DNA from: Flagellimonas hymeniacidonis
GTDB lineage: Bacteria > Bacteroidota > Bacteroidia > Flavobacteriales > Flavobacteriaceae
Assembly: GCF_008040165.1 (NCBI RefSeq)
Contig: NZ_VRUR01000002.1
Location: 806,001-870,000 of the forward strand
Length of the DNA stretch: 64,000 nt
Reading direction: 5' to 3'
Shown here: piece by piece, positions 8,670 through 16,010 of the stretch
How the letters are laid out: every line of letters begins with the position of its first letter
Numbering within the stretch: the first letter of the stretch is position 1
Position numbers and translations under genes: made by a program
The notes under the pieces: generated by a model
What the model saw: the letters and a program-made list of their open reading frames with translations, nothing else
What the model was told of the DNA's origin: nothing
Database searches by the model: none

Positions 8670-9473
8670 CTATTCCAAGCCAAAGTATTGCATTACTTCG
8701 TGGTAATCGCTTGTATCCACCCCGGTAGCTTTAAGCTGGGCCAGAACCTCATTGCCATTTTTGTTTCCTAATGAGATTTCTAAGGCCACTATCTTTAAAG
8801 TAGAATAGAATCCTTGAGCCACTTGAAAATCATTACCGTTAGCAGTTTGATAAAAATTTATGTTTACATCTCCTGCATCATTTGCATTATTACCAACCTC
8901 TCTATAGTTCACGGCTGAATACGAAGTATTAAAAATCAGAGGTCCGGGTACTGGATAGATAGTAGAAGTAACATTTTCAAGATAAAAAAGAAAAGTATAG
9001 TTGGATAGTTCCTGAACGGTAATGTCTAAGTCAGTGTCATCAACAAGATTAAAGGTAAATATGTTACCACCAAAAGGTGACATGTCTATCTGAGCTACCT
9101 GTACATTGGCATTGCCCTGTTCTCCTTGTTCTCCTTGTTCTCCTTGTTCTCCTTGTTCTCCTTGTTCTCCTTGTTCTCCTTGTTCTCCTTGTTCTCCTTG
9201 TTCTCCTTGTTCTCCTTGTTCTCCTTGTTCTCCTTGACAATCTAGGCCGTTAAACTCTCCATCACCATTAACATCTTCTGAAGATTGGCTGACGCCATCG
9301 GCATTTGAGTCCCAGCAATTGATGCCGTTATCGCCTTTATTTCCGGGTGTTCCAGGAGCTCCAGTTAGGCCGGTATCACCATCAGCTCCATTAGTACCAT
9401 CTTCACCAGAACAGGATATAAAAGTGATGGTGGCTATAAGACACCCAAGCAGTACAAACATTTTTAATTTCAT
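8670..9473 (-). CDS. Collagen-like repeat lipoprotein
   Basis: The 267-residue protein has a lipoprotein signal peptide with lipobox ending SCS (Cys about residue 21), so it should be lipid-anchored in the envelope. Gly-X-Y triplets follow (about 23-50). Next is a loop bounded by two cysteines that holds an acidic repeat resembling calcium-binding thrombospondin/EF-hand loops (DSNADGV and DVNGDGEF). Then come 13 perfect Gly-Glu-Gln triplets (about 80-118) and a C-terminal globular domain of about 145 residues that I do not recognise. The (GXY)n stretch suggests a collagen-like triple helix, though proline is nearly absent from the repeat. Such proteins are common singletons in Flavobacteriaceae; a surface-exposed role is inferred. 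Confidence 0.85.
   Translation of the reverse strand: MKLKMFVLLGCLIATITFISCSGEDGTNGADGDTGLTGAPGTPGNKGDNGINCWDSNADGVSQSSEDVNGDGEFNGLDCQGEQGEQGEQGEQGEQGEQGEQGEQGEQGEQGEQGEQGEQGNANVQVAQIDMSPFGGNIFTFNLVDDTDLDITVQELSNYTFLFYLENVTSTIYPVPGPLIFNTSYSAVNYREVGNNANDAGDVNINFYQTANGNDFQVAQGFYSTLKIVALEISLGNKNGNEVLAQLKATGVDTSDYHEVMQYFGLE
9117..9233 (-). repeat. Tandem 9-bp repeat, 13 copies, coding for Gly-Glu-Gln
   Basis: On the + strand the unit is TTGTTCTCC, present 13 times over 117 bases. Only the first base of the first unit differs. All copies are in frame in the lipoprotein gene. Identity at the nucleotide level, including third positions, points to recent expansion by slippage; changes in copy number would alter stalk length without shifting the frame. 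Confidence 0.97.
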
Positions 9474-9626
9474 AATAATATGTTTTATGGTTATTATAGC
9501 TCTAAAATATGGTCGTTACCATTTCTAATTTTGTATGAATTGATGTAACCCAATTTTCAATTGACCTTTGGTGTGAAAGAGGAAGCTATACAGGTGCTTT
9601 TGCTCATACCAAATCAACAAAGAGTG

Positions 9627-9634
9627 TATATTTG
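9627..9634 (+). promoter_or_regulatory. Predicted -7 promoter element for hisS
   Basis: TATATTTG fits TAnnTTTG and lies 18 bases before the hisS ATG. A TTTG further upstream (9599-9602) is slightly too distant for an ideal -33 element. Confidence 0.55.
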
Positions 9635-9652
9635 CACGAGAATTTCTAGTAC

Positions 9653-11029
9653 ATGCCACAAAAGCCATCTATACCCAAAGGGACCCGGGATTTTTCACCA
9701 GCAGAGGTTGCCCGACGCAATTATATCATCCAAACCATCAAAAAACATTTTGAGGTATATGGTTTTCAACCCATAGAGACCCCTTCTTTTGAGAATTCGG
9801 ATACCTTAATGGGCAAGTATGGGGAAGAAGGTGACCGTTTAATTTTTAAAATATTGAACTCTGGAGATTTTATTTCCAAAGTGGATGATGTCACCTATAG
9901 CTCAAAAAAATCTAGTTCGCTACTGCCCAAGATTTCGGAGAAAGCACTCCGCTATGATCTTACCGTGCCTTTTGCACGCTACGTGGTCATGCACCAAAAC
10001 GAAATAGATTTTCCATTTAAGCGCTACCAGATTCAACCCGTTTGGCGAGCGGACAGGCCCCAAAAAGGCCGTTTTCGTGAATTTTACCAATGTGATGCCG
10101 ATGTGGTAGGGGCAAATTCGGTTTTACAAGAAGCAGAACTCATACAATTGTATGATGCCGTTTTTACCGATCTCAAATTAGTTGGAAGCACAATCAAACT
10201 TAATAATAGAAAAATTTTATCTGGAATAGCTGAAGTGATTGGCGCACAACATTTGCTGATAGATTTTACCGTAGCCTTGGATAAACTTGATAAGATAGGG
10301 GAGGAAGGCGTGCGAAAAGAAATGTTGGCCAAAGGTATTTCTGAACTTGCCATTGAGAAAGCGGCACCTTTATTTACAATGTCCGGCTCAAGTTTGGAAC
10401 AATTGACCCAATTGAAATCCTTATTGGGCGAATCCGAGATTGGGATGCAGGGTGTAGCTGAGTTAGAGGAAATCATTACTACAGTGGAAGCTGTTGGGTT
10501 AAAAACAGCAAACCTACAAGTGGATGTGACTTTGGCCCGAGGATTAAACTATTATACAGGAGCCATTTTTGAAGTTAGTGCCCCTGAGGGCGTGAGTATG
10601 GGCTCTATCGGTGGCGGTGGTCGCTACGATGATCTCACAGGTATTTTTGGGCTGAAAGATGTTAGCGGAATTGGTATTTCTTTTGGTTTGGACCGAATTT
10701 ATTTGGTTTTGGAAGCGTTAGGACTTTTCCCGGAACACTTGGACAAGTCCATTGATGTGCTGTGCATTAATTTTGGAGCAAAGGAAAGCTTGGCATCTTT
10801 AAAATTGATAAGTCAATTAAGGGAAAATGGTATTAAGGCGGAGGTATATCCGACAGCAACCAAAATGCAAAAGCAGATGAAATATGCCAATAACCGCAAA
10901 GTACCTTATGTGATATTGATTGGGGAACAGGAACTTGCCAATGGGGAGTTTGTGGCAAAAAATATGGATACGGGAGAGCAGGAAACCTATTCTATGGACA
11001 GCATAGCAGCTTTTACCGAAAAGCTATAA
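9653..11029 (+). CDS. hisS: Histidine--tRNA ligase
   Basis: This 458-residue class II aminoacyl-tRNA synthetase attaches histidine to tRNA-His. Visible motifs are the N-terminal PKGTRDFSP, motif 2 (GRFREFYQCDAD), the histidine-specific ARGLNYYTG, motif 3 (GIGISFGLDRIYLVLE), and a C-terminal anticodon-binding domain from about residue 365. ATG 9653 is chosen because it gives the standard N-terminus and sits shortly after a promoter-like element. The last six bases overlap the convergent NUDIX gene. Confidence 0.97.
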   Translation: MPQKPSIPKGTRDFSPAEVARRNYIIQTIKKHFEVYGFQPIETPSFENSDTLMGKYGEEGDRLIFKILNSGDFISKVDDVTYSSKKSSSLLPKISEKALRYDLTVPFARYVVMHQNEIDFPFKRYQIQPVWRADRPQKGRFREFYQCDADVVGANSVLQEAELIQLYDAVFTDLKLVGSTIKLNNRKILSGIAEVIGAQHLLIDFTVALDKLDKIGEEGVRKEMLAKGISELAIEKAAPLFTMSGSSLEQLTQLKSLLGESEIGMQGVAELEEIITTVEAVGLKTANLQVDVTLARGLNYYTGAIFEVSAPEGVSMGSIGGGGRYDDLTGIFGLKDVSGIGISFGLDRIYLVLEALGLFPEHLDKSIDVLCINFGAKESLASLKLISQLRENGIKAEVYPTATKMQKQMKYANNRKVPYVILIGEQELANGEFVAKNMDTGEQETYSMDSIAAFTEKL

Positions 11030-11569
11030 TATTTTCTCTATTTCTGTGATAATGTGATGGTAATACGCTACCGAATGCGGGACAAATCCATCTAACTGCT
11101 TAACATCAACTTTTGATTTAAATTCTGATAAACCAATTAAAGCTAACTCTTCAACTTCGCTTTCTTGCTTTTTTAAATTGGACATAGGAACATTTAGCCC
11201 ACACAGAAAAACATGATGAAATTCGTTATCCTTTAGTGTTTCTGAATGCTCTTGCATGGACTTAAAAACTCCTATTGGCTTTAAATCAGATTTGGTAATA
11301 GGTATTCCGATTTCCTCGGCTACCTCACGTAATGCTGCCTGTTGAAAAGTTTCACCAGCTTCAATATGTCCTGCAACAGAGACATCCCAAAGCAATGGAA
11401 AGGTTTTTTTGCCCTTTCCCCTTTGCTGAAATAGTATTTTACCTTCAGAAGTATAAAACCAAATATGTACAGTGGGATGAAACAATCCTTTTAGGTGTGC
11501 TTCCGATTTTAAACAGACTTTTCCTGTGTAGTTTCCATTTTCATCCAGAATGTCAACAAGTTCATCCAT
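11024..11569 (-). CDS. NUDIX hydrolase
   Basis: The 181-residue protein carries a complete Nudix box, GHIEAGETFQQAALREVAEEIGI split across about residues 66-88 (G, E, REVAEE). This coordinates the metal that cleaves a nucleoside diphosphate linked to another group. The flanking layout (DILDENGNYTG, HPTVHIWFYT, FQQRGKGKKTFP, LWDVSVAGH) resembles the YfcD/isopentenyl-diphosphate-isomerase-like branch, but the IPP isomerase catalytic residues are not evident, so the substrate is unknown. It lies convergent with hisS (6-base overlap) and 51 bases downstream of the M42 peptidase gene on the same strand. Confidence 0.9.
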   Translation of the reverse strand: MDELVDILDENGNYTGKVCLKSEAHLKGLFHPTVHIWFYTSEGKILFQQRGKGKKTFPLLWDVSVAGHIEAGETFQQAALREVAEEIGIPITKSDLKPIGVFKSMQEHSETLKDNEFHHVFLCGLNVPMSNLKKQESEVEELALIGLSEFKSKVDVKQLDGFVPHSVAYYHHIITEIEKIL

Positions 11570-11620
11570 TAAAAATGAGTTACGGTCTCATCCCATTTGA
11601 AAACTGAAGTTCAATTGGGA

Positions 11621-12709
11621 TCAATCAAAATAGCTAAACGTCTCGCCCTCTTTTATGGTCAACAGCGTTTCATAAATCAATCGAATAACGTTTTCCACAT
11701 CGTCCTTATGAACCGTCTCAACAGTAGTATGCATATAGCGTAGCGGCAACGAAATTAAAGCTGAGGCTACCCCACCATTGCTATAGGCAAAGGCATCCGT
11801 ATCGGTTCCCGTGTATCGTGATGAGGCCAGGCGTTGAAAAGGTATCTTTTTAGCCTCGGCTGTCTCAATAATACGCTCTCTTAATTTGTTTTGTACAGCT
11901 GGAGCGTAAGAAATCACGGGCCCAGAGCCCATAGCGGTCTCACCCTCTTTCTTTTTGTCGATCATGGGGGTGGTGGTGTCATGACAAACATCTGTGACAA
12001 TGGCAATGTCCGGTTTTATGGTTTGGGTAATCATTTCGGCACCACGCAACCCAATTTCTTCTTGCACAGAGTTGGTAATGTATAGTCCAAAAGGTAATTT
12101 GTTTTTGTTTTCATGGAGCAAACGAGCCACTTCGGCAATCATAAAACCGCCTGCTCGATTGTCTATGGCACGGCAAACGAACTTGTTTTTGTTCAGTACT
12201 TGAAATTCATCTGGATAAGTGATTACACAGCCTACATGAACACCCATTTTTTCAACTTCCTCTTTATCCTTAGCGCCTATGTCAATAAAGATGTTATCCA
12301 ATTTTGGTGGCTCTTCCTTACTTTTATTTCTGGTATGGATGGCAGGCCATCCAAAAACACCCTTTACAATTCCTTTTTTGGTATGGATATTCACCCATTT
12401 TGATGGAGCAATTTGATGGTCGCTACCTCCATTGCGAATTACATAAAGTAAACCATTATCCGTGATATAATTTACGTACCAAGAAATCTCATCGGAATGT
12501 CCTTCAATGACAACTTTAAATTTCGCATCAGGATTGATAACTCCAACCGCAGTACCGTAGGTGTCGGTAATAAATTCATCCACATAAGGCTTCAAATAAT
12601 CCATCCAAATCTTTTGCCCTTCCCATTCGTAACCCGTTGGAGAAGCATTATTTAGGTATTTTTCAAAGAATTTTAAAGACTTAGCGGTAATGATTTTTGA
12701 AGCTGCCAT
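11621..12709 (-). CDS. M42 family metallopeptidase (aminopeptidase)
   Basis: The 362-residue protein fits the M42 family of di-zinc aminopeptidases, which form dodecameric tetrahedral particles in the cytoplasm and trim peptides. Visible features are GHSDEI (first zinc ligand His and Asp), the bridging Asp in AIDNRAGG, the catalytic Glu pair in VQEEIGLRGA, Asp in VTDVCHDT, and a late His in RYMHTTVET. There is no signal peptide. Older annotation of the family as 'endoglucanase M' is not supported by chemistry. It may share a transcript with the downstream NUDIX gene. Confidence 0.93.
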   Translation of the reverse strand: MAASKIITAKSLKFFEKYLNNASPTGYEWEGQKIWMDYLKPYVDEFITDTYGTAVGVINPDAKFKVVIEGHSDEISWYVNYITDNGLLYVIRNGGSDHQIAPSKWVNIHTKKGIVKGVFGWPAIHTRNKSKEEPPKLDNIFIDIGAKDKEEVEKMGVHVGCVITYPDEFQVLNKNKFVCRAIDNRAGGFMIAEVARLLHENKNKLPFGLYITNSVQEEIGLRGAEMITQTIKPDIAIVTDVCHDTTTPMIDKKKEGETAMGSGPVISYAPAVQNKLRERIIETAEAKKIPFQRLASSRYTGTDTDAFAYSNGGVASALISLPLRYMHTTVETVHKDDVENVIRLIYETLLTIKEGETFSYFD

Positions 12710-12726
12710 GTATATATTTTAGTCCA

Positions 12727-12734
12727 CAAACATA
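12727..12734 (-). promoter_or_regulatory. Predicted -7 promoter element for the M42 peptidase gene
   Basis: On the minus strand the sequence reads TATGTTTG (plus strand CAAACATA), 17 bases upstream of the ATG. It fits TAnnTTTG. Confidence 0.5.
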
Positions 12735-12778
12735 ACAATATTCACTTTTATTTAATAGCCAAATCCTAGGTTTATCCT

Positions 12779-12786
12779 TAATTTTG
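12779..12786 (+). promoter_or_regulatory. Predicted -7 promoter element for the DUF4294 gene
   Basis: TAATTTTG fits TAnnTTTG and lies 16 bases before ATG 12803. The peptidase promoter faces away on the other strand, so this short region is a divergent promoter. Confidence 0.55.
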
Positions 12787-12802
12787 ACAGGACTTTTGCT
12801 AA

Positions 12803-13492
12803 ATGGCTCAAATGTTTCGTTACAGTTTGGTTTTTGTTTTTTTACTGATCTTCGGTTTAGGCTTTTCCCAAGAGTCTGCTAAAGATTCGGTTGCAGATTA
12901 CTACGTTAGGTTTGAGGGTGATTCTATTTTGTATAGCTCTATAGCGCTTGACGAGGTTTTTATTTTTGGTAAACTAGAGTTTGCCGATAGAAAGGAAAAA
13001 CTCAGATATTATATACTTCGTAGAAAAACCTTAAAGGTATATCCGTATGCAAAACTTGCCGCAGAACGGTTGGTGGAATTAAATGATAGCTTGACTAAAA
13101 TAAAAAAGAAAAGACATCGGAAGAAATACACAAAAGAGGTTCAAAAATATATTGAAGGTGAATTTTCTGATAAGCTTAAAAAATTGACTCGAACAGAAGG
13201 TCAGATTTTAATCAAACTAATTTACCGCCAAACGGGAAAAACAGCCTTTAACTTGGTCAAGGAATTGCGAAATGGTTGGCGCGCGTTTTGGTACAACACT
13301 ACGGCGAAAGCGTTTAAAATTAGCATTAAGGAAGAGTTCCATCCAGAGAAAATCCATGAGGATTATCTTATTGAAGATATTTTACAGCGCGCATTCGCAG
13401 CCAAGAAATTAGAACGCCAAGAATCTGTTTTGGATTATGATTATGCGCAGCTTAGCAATAAATGGAAAAACAATTCTCCTGATAAAAATTAG
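12803..13492 (+). CDS. DUF4294 family exported protein
   Basis: The 229-residue product starts with a signal peptide (MAQMFRYSLVFVFLLIF, cleavage near GFSQ), so it acts in the periplasm. The body is rich in Lys and Arg and predicted helical. It contains the DUF4294 core: a segment with FGKLEFADRKEKLRYYILRR, then VYPYAKLAAERLVELND, LTRTEGQILIKLIYRQTG and FWYNTTAKAF. The function of this Bacteroidota family is unknown. The gene ends with a 4-base overlap (TTAG) with the convergent DUF6095-type gene. Confidence 0.85.
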   Translation: MAQMFRYSLVFVFLLIFGLGFSQESAKDSVADYYVRFEGDSILYSSIALDEVFIFGKLEFADRKEKLRYYILRRKTLKVYPYAKLAAERLVELNDSLTKIKKKRHRKKYTKEVQKYIEGEFSDKLKKLTRTEGQILIKLIYRQTGKTAFNLVKELRNGWRAFWYNTTAKAFKISIKEEFHPEKIHEDYLIEDILQRAFAAKKLERQESVLDYDYAQLSNKWKNNSPDKN

Positions 13493-13722
13493 CTTTTGGG
13501 TTTCTTTCCAAAAATGGCTTCCATAAAAATTTTAATGGTGTAAAAACCAAAACCGATTGCTGTTATGGCCAAAAGCAGTCCAATGATTAACACCGGAATG
13601 TAAGCAACGTGCTCTTGATTTTTAAAAGCCTGGTATATGACAAAAGGGGCTAAAAACATTAATCCAACCGTAAAACCTATGTATTTCAGTCCTTTTGCTA
13701 AAAGTTGTTTGTCCGTTCTCAT
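13489..13722 (-). CDS. Small two-helix membrane protein (DUF6095-like)
   Basis: The 77-residue protein has two clear transmembrane segments (about residues 13-31 and 40-64) separated by a short polar loop (KNQEHV), and it ends in a basic tail (GKKPKS). It therefore sits in the inner membrane with both termini probably cytoplasmic. I recognise the pattern as the small flavobacterial family listed, to my recollection, as DUF6095; the function is unknown. It is convergent with the DUF4294 gene and divergent from gntP. Confidence 0.75.
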   Translation of the reverse strand: MRTDKQLLAKGLKYIGFTVGLMFLAPFVIYQAFKNQEHVAYIPVLIIGLLLAITAIGFGFYTIKIFMEAIFGKKPKS

Positions 13723-13780
13723 GCCAAGCTAAAGTAGGAATATTAGCTTATATTTATTCGCTTTAGTAGATAAATTAGGT

Positions 13781-15103
13781 ATGGAACTAATAGTATTGGG
13801 AGTAGTGGTTTTGTTTATAATTGTTGCCACTGTACGATTTAAGATGCATCCTGTTTTTTCGCTTACCCTTGCGGCTGTTGCAACTGGTTTTCTTCTTGGT
13901 CTTGCACCAAACGATATCATGTCCACGATTGGGGAGGGTTTTGGAAAAACCTTATCAGGGATTGGTCTGGTCATTGCCTTTGGTACGGTAATCGGTATTT
14001 ATTTAGAAAAGACTGGGGCAACCAAAGTGTTGGCCAATGCTATTTTAAAAATGATTGGGCTAAAGCGCTCGCCTTTGGCCATGAATCTAGCGGGGTATAT
14101 CATTTCTATTCCCGTTTTTTGTGATTCAGGATTTATTATTCTCTCCTCTTTAAATAAAGCTATCAGCAAAAAAACAGGTATTCCTGTACTGGTCTTTGCC
14201 ATCTCTTTAGCAACTGGACTTTACGCAGCACATGTTTTTGTACCTCCAACACCAGGCCCCTTGGCAGCGGCGGCCATTTTGGAAGCTGATTTAGGAATGG
14301 TATTGATTTTTGGATTGCTTGTTTCTATCCCAGTGTCCTTAACGGGGTATTTTTGGGCCAAGTTCATCGGAAAGTCGTTGGTGACAAAAGAGAGCGAAGA
14401 AACATCCAGAGTAAATACCGATGAAAAGGAGCGTAATATTAAACCATTTCAAGCTTTTTTACCCCTATTGGCACCAATTTGTTTGATAGCGTTAAAGTCC
14501 ATAGTCAATTATCCTACCTATCCATTGGGAAAGCAGGTCGTTTTTCAAATTTTTGATTTTTTTGGTAATCCCATTATAGCATTATTGGTAGGCGTGCTTT
14601 TTGCATTTATGTTGGGAAGGAAAGTACCTAGTAAACAGAAAGAAGGATGGGTAACGGAAGCATTTAAACAGGCTGGATTGATTGTTTTGATTACGGGCGC
14701 TGGAGGTGCTTTTGGTGCTATTTTAAGAACTATAGATATTGCTTCTGTAATAAACCTTGAATCCAGCTCTGGCATTGGAGGACTTCTGATAGCATTTACT
14801 ATTGCTGCGGTATTAAAAACCGCTCAGGGATCCTCTACCGTGGCCATTATAACAACTTCTGCCATAATTGCACCGATGTTGGAAACTTTTGGTCTGCTAA
14901 CCATTACAGATAAGGCATTTACTGTGCTTGCAATTGGGGCAGGGGCCATGACGGTATCCCATATTAATGATAGCTATTTTTGGGTGGTATCCCAATTTTC
15001 CAATATTGACGTAAAAACAGCATTAAAGGGACACACCTTGGGAACCTTATGCCAAGGACTTGTCGGCATAACGATGATTTTGTTGCTGTATAAAATAATT
15101 TAG
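13781..15103 (+). CDS. GntP family permease (gluconate-type transporter)
   Basis: The 440-residue protein is hydrophobic throughout, with about 12 predicted transmembrane segments. It has the family's conserved stretches: FGKTLSGIGLVIAFG, GYIISIPVFCDSGFIIL, HVFVPPTPGPLAAA, TAQGSSTVAIITTSA and MTVSHINDSYFWVVSQF. GntP proteins import gluconate or related sugar acids with protons. A gluconokinase gene lies elsewhere in the window (58568-59062), so gluconate use is plausible, but substrate and link are inferred. It ends 3 bases before the convergent DUF4249 gene. Confidence 0.93.
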   Translation: MELIVLGVVVLFIIVATVRFKMHPVFSLTLAAVATGFLLGLAPNDIMSTIGEGFGKTLSGIGLVIAFGTVIGIYLEKTGATKVLANAILKMIGLKRSPLAMNLAGYIISIPVFCDSGFIILSSLNKAISKKTGIPVLVFAISLATGLYAAHVFVPPTPGPLAAAAILEADLGMVLIFGLLVSIPVSLTGYFWAKFIGKSLVTKESEETSRVNTDEKERNIKPFQAFLPLLAPICLIALKSIVNYPTYPLGKQVVFQIFDFFGNPIIALLVGVLFAFMLGRKVPSKQKEGWVTEAFKQAGLIVLITGAGGAFGAILRTIDIASVINLESSSGIGGLLIAFTIAAVLKTAQGSSTVAIITTSAIIAPMLETFGLLTITDKAFTVLAIGAGAMTVSHINDSYFWVVSQFSNIDVKTALKGHTLGTLCQGLVGITMILLLYKII

Positions 15104-15106
15104 TTT

Positions 15107-16006
15107 TTATTCAATGGTAATGGTCTGCGAAAACTCTTCAACCACCGCGAAATATCCTAAGGCAAATACTTCGGGTTGGTCTACGTTGTCAAATACATCA
15201 AGATTGTCCAAATCGGTGACATCAAAAACATTACCTCTTACGGTTGCAACTGGTGTAGCAAAAACACCGCCATTGTCTTCGGTTTGTTCAATCAACAAAT
15301 CCATATAATTATAAAAATCCTGATTGGCTCCTAAAATACTAATGGTAACATCTTGACCGGGAGTCAGGTTTTTGTCATAGAAATAGGAAAACTGAAATTG
15401 TTGCCCTTGGATGAACTGGTCATCCAACGCTTGGAATTCGCCAAAATCAAAATCAAACACATAAAAATCATTTTTATCTGGGTCGTCGGTGAATGTGATG
15501 ATGACCTCGATATCATCTTCATCGAAAAGGGTTTCTGTACCTTGTTCAATATTGTCTAGAGGGGGGCTAGAGGCATATTCCGTTCTAGCCAAATAAGACC
15601 TTCCCTTATGGGTTATTTGAAGAATAAACACATAACCTGGTTCGGCATTGGTGGTTCTTATACGTTGGTCTGAGGTAGCATTGGGGTCAGGAACGTAAAT
15701 TCCACTCCCCGCGGGCACTTCCGAAAGACTGGATACAAATACTTCTTCAAACAGTTCCGGAGCATCTGGCAAAGGAATCCCGTAAATAATGGACATGCTT
15801 TCTACTTGGGTAATGGGATTATCTTCAAAAAAATTGCTGGTTTCCTTAACCCTGATTTCCACAGGAACAAATTCAAGACTTTTGTCAACCCTAAGCAATG
15901 CATCTACAACCAGCCTTGGTTCTTCTTCAGGCAATTCAACCGTAATCTCATCTTCACAAGAAAAGAGTATAAAAAAAGCCAACAGTGCAAAAATCCGTTT
16001 TTTCAT
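15107..16006 (-). CDS. DUF4249 family lipoprotein, partner of the adjacent TonB receptor
   Basis: The 299-residue protein has a lipoprotein signal peptide (MKKRIFALLAFFILFSC, Cys about residue 17) followed by acidic residues. The rest is beta-rich, with DUF4249 features: EEPRLVVDALLRVDKS near the start and an RGNVFD segment near the end. DUF4249 proteins are typically encoded directly downstream of a carboxypeptidase-regulatory TonB receptor, as here (4-base gap). They are thought to be surface lipoproteins that help capture the receptor's substrate. The substrate is unknown. Confidence 0.88.
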   Translation of the reverse strand: MKKRIFALLAFFILFSCEDEITVELPEEEPRLVVDALLRVDKSLEFVPVEIRVKETSNFFEDNPITQVESMSIIYGIPLPDAPELFEEVFVSSLSEVPAGSGIYVPDPNATSDQRIRTTNAEPGYVFILQITHKGRSYLARTEYASSPPLDNIEQGTETLFDEDDIEVIITFTDDPDKNDFYVFDFDFGEFQALDDQFIQGQQFQFSYFYDKNLTPGQDVTISILGANQDFYNYMDLLIEQTEDNGGVFATPVATVRGNVFDVTDLDNLDVFDNVDQPEVFALGYFAVVEEFSQTITIE

Positions 16007-16010
16007 AATC

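Noticed and set aside
9117..9233. Tandem repeat that could be mistaken for a CRISPR array
   Set aside because: Units are 9 bases with no spacers and encode in-frame Gly-Glu-Gln triplets in a clear lipoprotein gene.
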